DNA of 64,000 nt from Motacilla alba alba. Lineage: Eukaryota > Chordata > Aves > Passeriformes > Motacillidae. The translations under genes were made by a program, and so were the position numbers. Positions within the stretch are counted from its first letter, which is position 1, and each line of letters opens with the position of its first letter. The stretch lies in contig NC_052046.1 of assembly GCF_015832195.1 (NCBI RefSeq), positions 29,788,911 to 29,852,910 on the forward strand, given 5' to 3'. The notes beneath the pieces were generated by a model. The model was given only the letters and a program-made list of their open reading frames with translations, ran no database searches and had not been told where the DNA came from. This document shows positions 62,300 to 64,000 of the stretch, piece after piece.

Positions 62300-62304
62300 A
62301 CCTC
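62300..62304. repeat. Left target-site duplication ACCTC
   Basis: ACCTC directly before the LTR matches 63717-63721 exactly. Confidence 0.88.
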
Positions 62305-63716
62305 TGTCATGGTATGGCGCTGGCGCAATGCCAGTGCCCCCATGAAGACATATCCTCTCCCTGGTATCTGCTGTGAGATGCAATCAGAGACAGAGCAAAG
62401 CAGGCCTCCTCTTGTGAACAAAGGGAAAAAAAAAACTTTATTATCTTACACCTATAGTAAAATGAACACACAGAGCAAAATGGAAACCTTTCAAACATTT
62501 CTCCTCCCCCCACTCAATTTCCCACAGCATAAAACAAAACCTTAGATCTTTATCCAGTCCATCACCCTTCAAATAATCAACTCTCAGTCCATCTCCACCC
62601 TTCCGACAATCACCTCTCATTTCATCAAGGAGAGAGGAGTCCCTCTTGCGCCACAGGCAATTTCCCCTGGAAACACAGCCGAGTCCAGTTGTGTTTCCCC
62701 GTCACTCAGCACCACACGTCATGACTTCTTCCTTCCATGTCCAGTGCTCTCACCACTGCACATGGACCAGAGCTGCTTTTAGGGTTCCCTTTTCAAGGAT
62801 GCTTCGCCCAGTTCCAGGAGAAAACGACAGTCTCTCACCTTTTCGGGACACTAGTCCCCCCCAATATTTCACCCCCTGGGGCCGAGGGGTCTCGAGAGCA
62901 CCATCACCTCATCACCCGTCGTCTCCGCTCATATCACTCCTTTGGCACCAAGCCATCGCCTCCCCCTAAAATGCAGTCTCTGTATTACAGGAAAGGTTCT
63001 GTCCATGGCCATACAAGAAAAGTCCAGCCAAAAGCCACTCCATCATCTCCTCGCACCTAGAATTCTTCTCAACTTCTCTCGGTCCTTCTTCACCTTCACA
63101 GCTTGCACCACACTTGCTCATTTCCTCTTACTTTATCCCTGTCTCTCTTCTCCTTCAACTCCCGGAGGATCAGCATTTACAAGGTTTCCATCATCCCACA
63201 GAAGGGTTAAAATCAAAGTCTCTACTCGTCCAGAACTCCCACACTGGCTCTGCCGGGCACTCTTCCCATTGCCCCCCTTCTCCTTCTCGGCCAGACCAGT
63301 GCTATCAAATTTCAAGGTAGCACTGGCACCTCTCTATCTCTCTCTCCCTCCTGGGAAAGGGGGGCTGCCCGATGCCTCTCAGAGTTCTTCCACCCTTCCA
63401 TCTCTGTAGAGAACTCCCTCTTGTCCTACCGGGGCCTTCACCTCCCATCTCTGCCCAAGGCTCCGGCCTACCTCCCTCCGGCCTCGTGGCCTCCCCTCGC
63501 CCGCCCAGCTTTGGGCTGGGCAGGGGAGGTCTGACCTCTCCATCCACCGGAACCAAGAGAGAGTTCTCCTGGGAGTTCCTTGCTTTTAACCCCTGTGTTC
63601 TCAGAGGCATATCCATATCCTCAGTGGCCAAACCAGGTGCCAATATTCACATCTGAGCACCTATTGGTTTGACCACCACCACCTCCCAAAAACTCACTTC
63701 CTCTCAAACCACGACA
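62305..63716 (-). mobile_element. ERVL-type solo LTR, about 1.41 kb, minus strand
   Basis: The plus strand runs from TGTCATGGTATGG to ...CTCTCAAACCACGACA. On the minus strand the LTR therefore starts TGTCGTGGTTTGAGAGG and ends CATACCATGACA, and it has canonical termini. A perfect five-base ACCTC duplication flanks it. The minus strand carries a CCAAT box near its start (complement at 63663-63667) and an AATAAA about 130 bases before its end (complement at 62437-62442). The region is much richer in C on the plus strand than its surroundings, which produces many long but meaningless frames (up to 155 codons at 62942-63409). No internal genes remain. The orientation is opposite to that of the LTR at 61051. 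Confidence 0.9.
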
Positions 63717-63721
63717 ACCTC
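63717..63721. repeat. Right target-site duplication ACCTC
   Basis: Exact copy of 62300-62304 immediately after the terminal CA, which fixes the element's end. Confidence 0.88.
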
Positions 63722-64000
63722 TGAGAGTAGATTTGTGATTAAAAGCAACTAGAATATTTACATGCACTATAAGACAGGCCACTGGAGGGAAGACTTATTT
63801 AAATATTTGACAATTGACTACTTTCTGGTCTTATTTAATGAAATGATCTATTGCCTCCTAATAATTCTTTTATCAGAGGTAGGAGGAAGGTTTGCATTTT
63901 ACATTATTTTGAAGGCGAGACTTCCACTGTGTTGAAGCTAGTATCCAAAATCTTAATTTGAATGTATTTTCATAAAAGGCCATACCCAATAAGAATCTGT
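63722..64000. other. Anonymous AT-rich end of window
   Basis: Nothing recognisable was seen between the ERVL LTR and the window edge. Confidence 0.6.

Noticed and set aside
62646..63656. Several plus- and minus-strand frames of 94-155 codons, Pro/Ser-rich
   Set aside because: They fall within the C-rich minus-strand ERVL LTR, overlap in multiple frames and have no recognisable domain.
1..64000. CRISPR arrays, operons, phage or plasmid genes, rRNA and tRNA genes
   Set aside because: No regularly spaced direct repeats, no tightly packed same-strand genes and no recognisable RNA gene. The repeat content is that of a bird nuclear genome.

Overview
The window looks like nuclear DNA from a bird, most likely a songbird. 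It is AT-rich, has no dense coding, and carries several fragments of avian CR1 LINEs that end in the typical CATAGAAT-type tail. It also holds solo LTRs of bird ERVL and ERVK types. No bacterial or phage gene organisation, CRISPR array, rRNA or tRNA was seen. I recognise no host gene. The open frames are short, lack homology I can name, and often fall inside repeats. The window therefore reads as intergenic DNA or the inside of a very large intron.

Layout from left to right. 1-970 is anonymous AT-rich DNA. 971-2260 holds two old CR1 fragments pointing away from each other. 4827-6357 is a complete ERVL-type solo LTR of about 1.52 kb with a perfect 5-bp target duplication. 9023-9997 is a long CR1 3' end on the minus strand. 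10-20.8 kb is mostly anonymous, with a strong hairpin at 11018, a 30-bp tandem duplication at 12171 and one open segment with splice-like edges at 14013-14201. An ERVK-like LTR lies at 20850-21251. 22-34.5 kb is anonymous apart from CR1 pieces at 22.36 and 30.56 kb, an AT cruciform-type repeat at 23.8 kb and an uninterrupted alternating purine/pyrimidine tract at 26.08 kb. 34555-34985 is an internally shortened relative of the first LTR, followed almost at once by a 24-base A run. A long polypyrimidine tract lies at 36.6 kb. At 45784-46172 an ERVK solo LTR with a perfect 6-bp duplication sits in the tail end of a CR1. At 47691-48409 a CR1 is split by about 376 bp of foreign sequence that may be a retroviral leader/gag start. 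Unusual homopolymers occur at 51323 (G25) and 58405 (T42). The last 3 kb carries two different ERVL LTRs in opposite orientation (61051-61646 plus, 62305-63716 minus).

The readable story is one of repeat history. Three LTRs have exact target duplications and are therefore solo LTRs left by recombination, with no internal retroviral genes remaining between paired LTRs. I do not see convincing evidence of a new biological system. The best items for a second look are the candidate exon, the insertion inside the split CR1, the nested ERVK/CR1 event, the opposed ERVL LTR pair, and the recurring G/T-rich tracts and long homopolymers.
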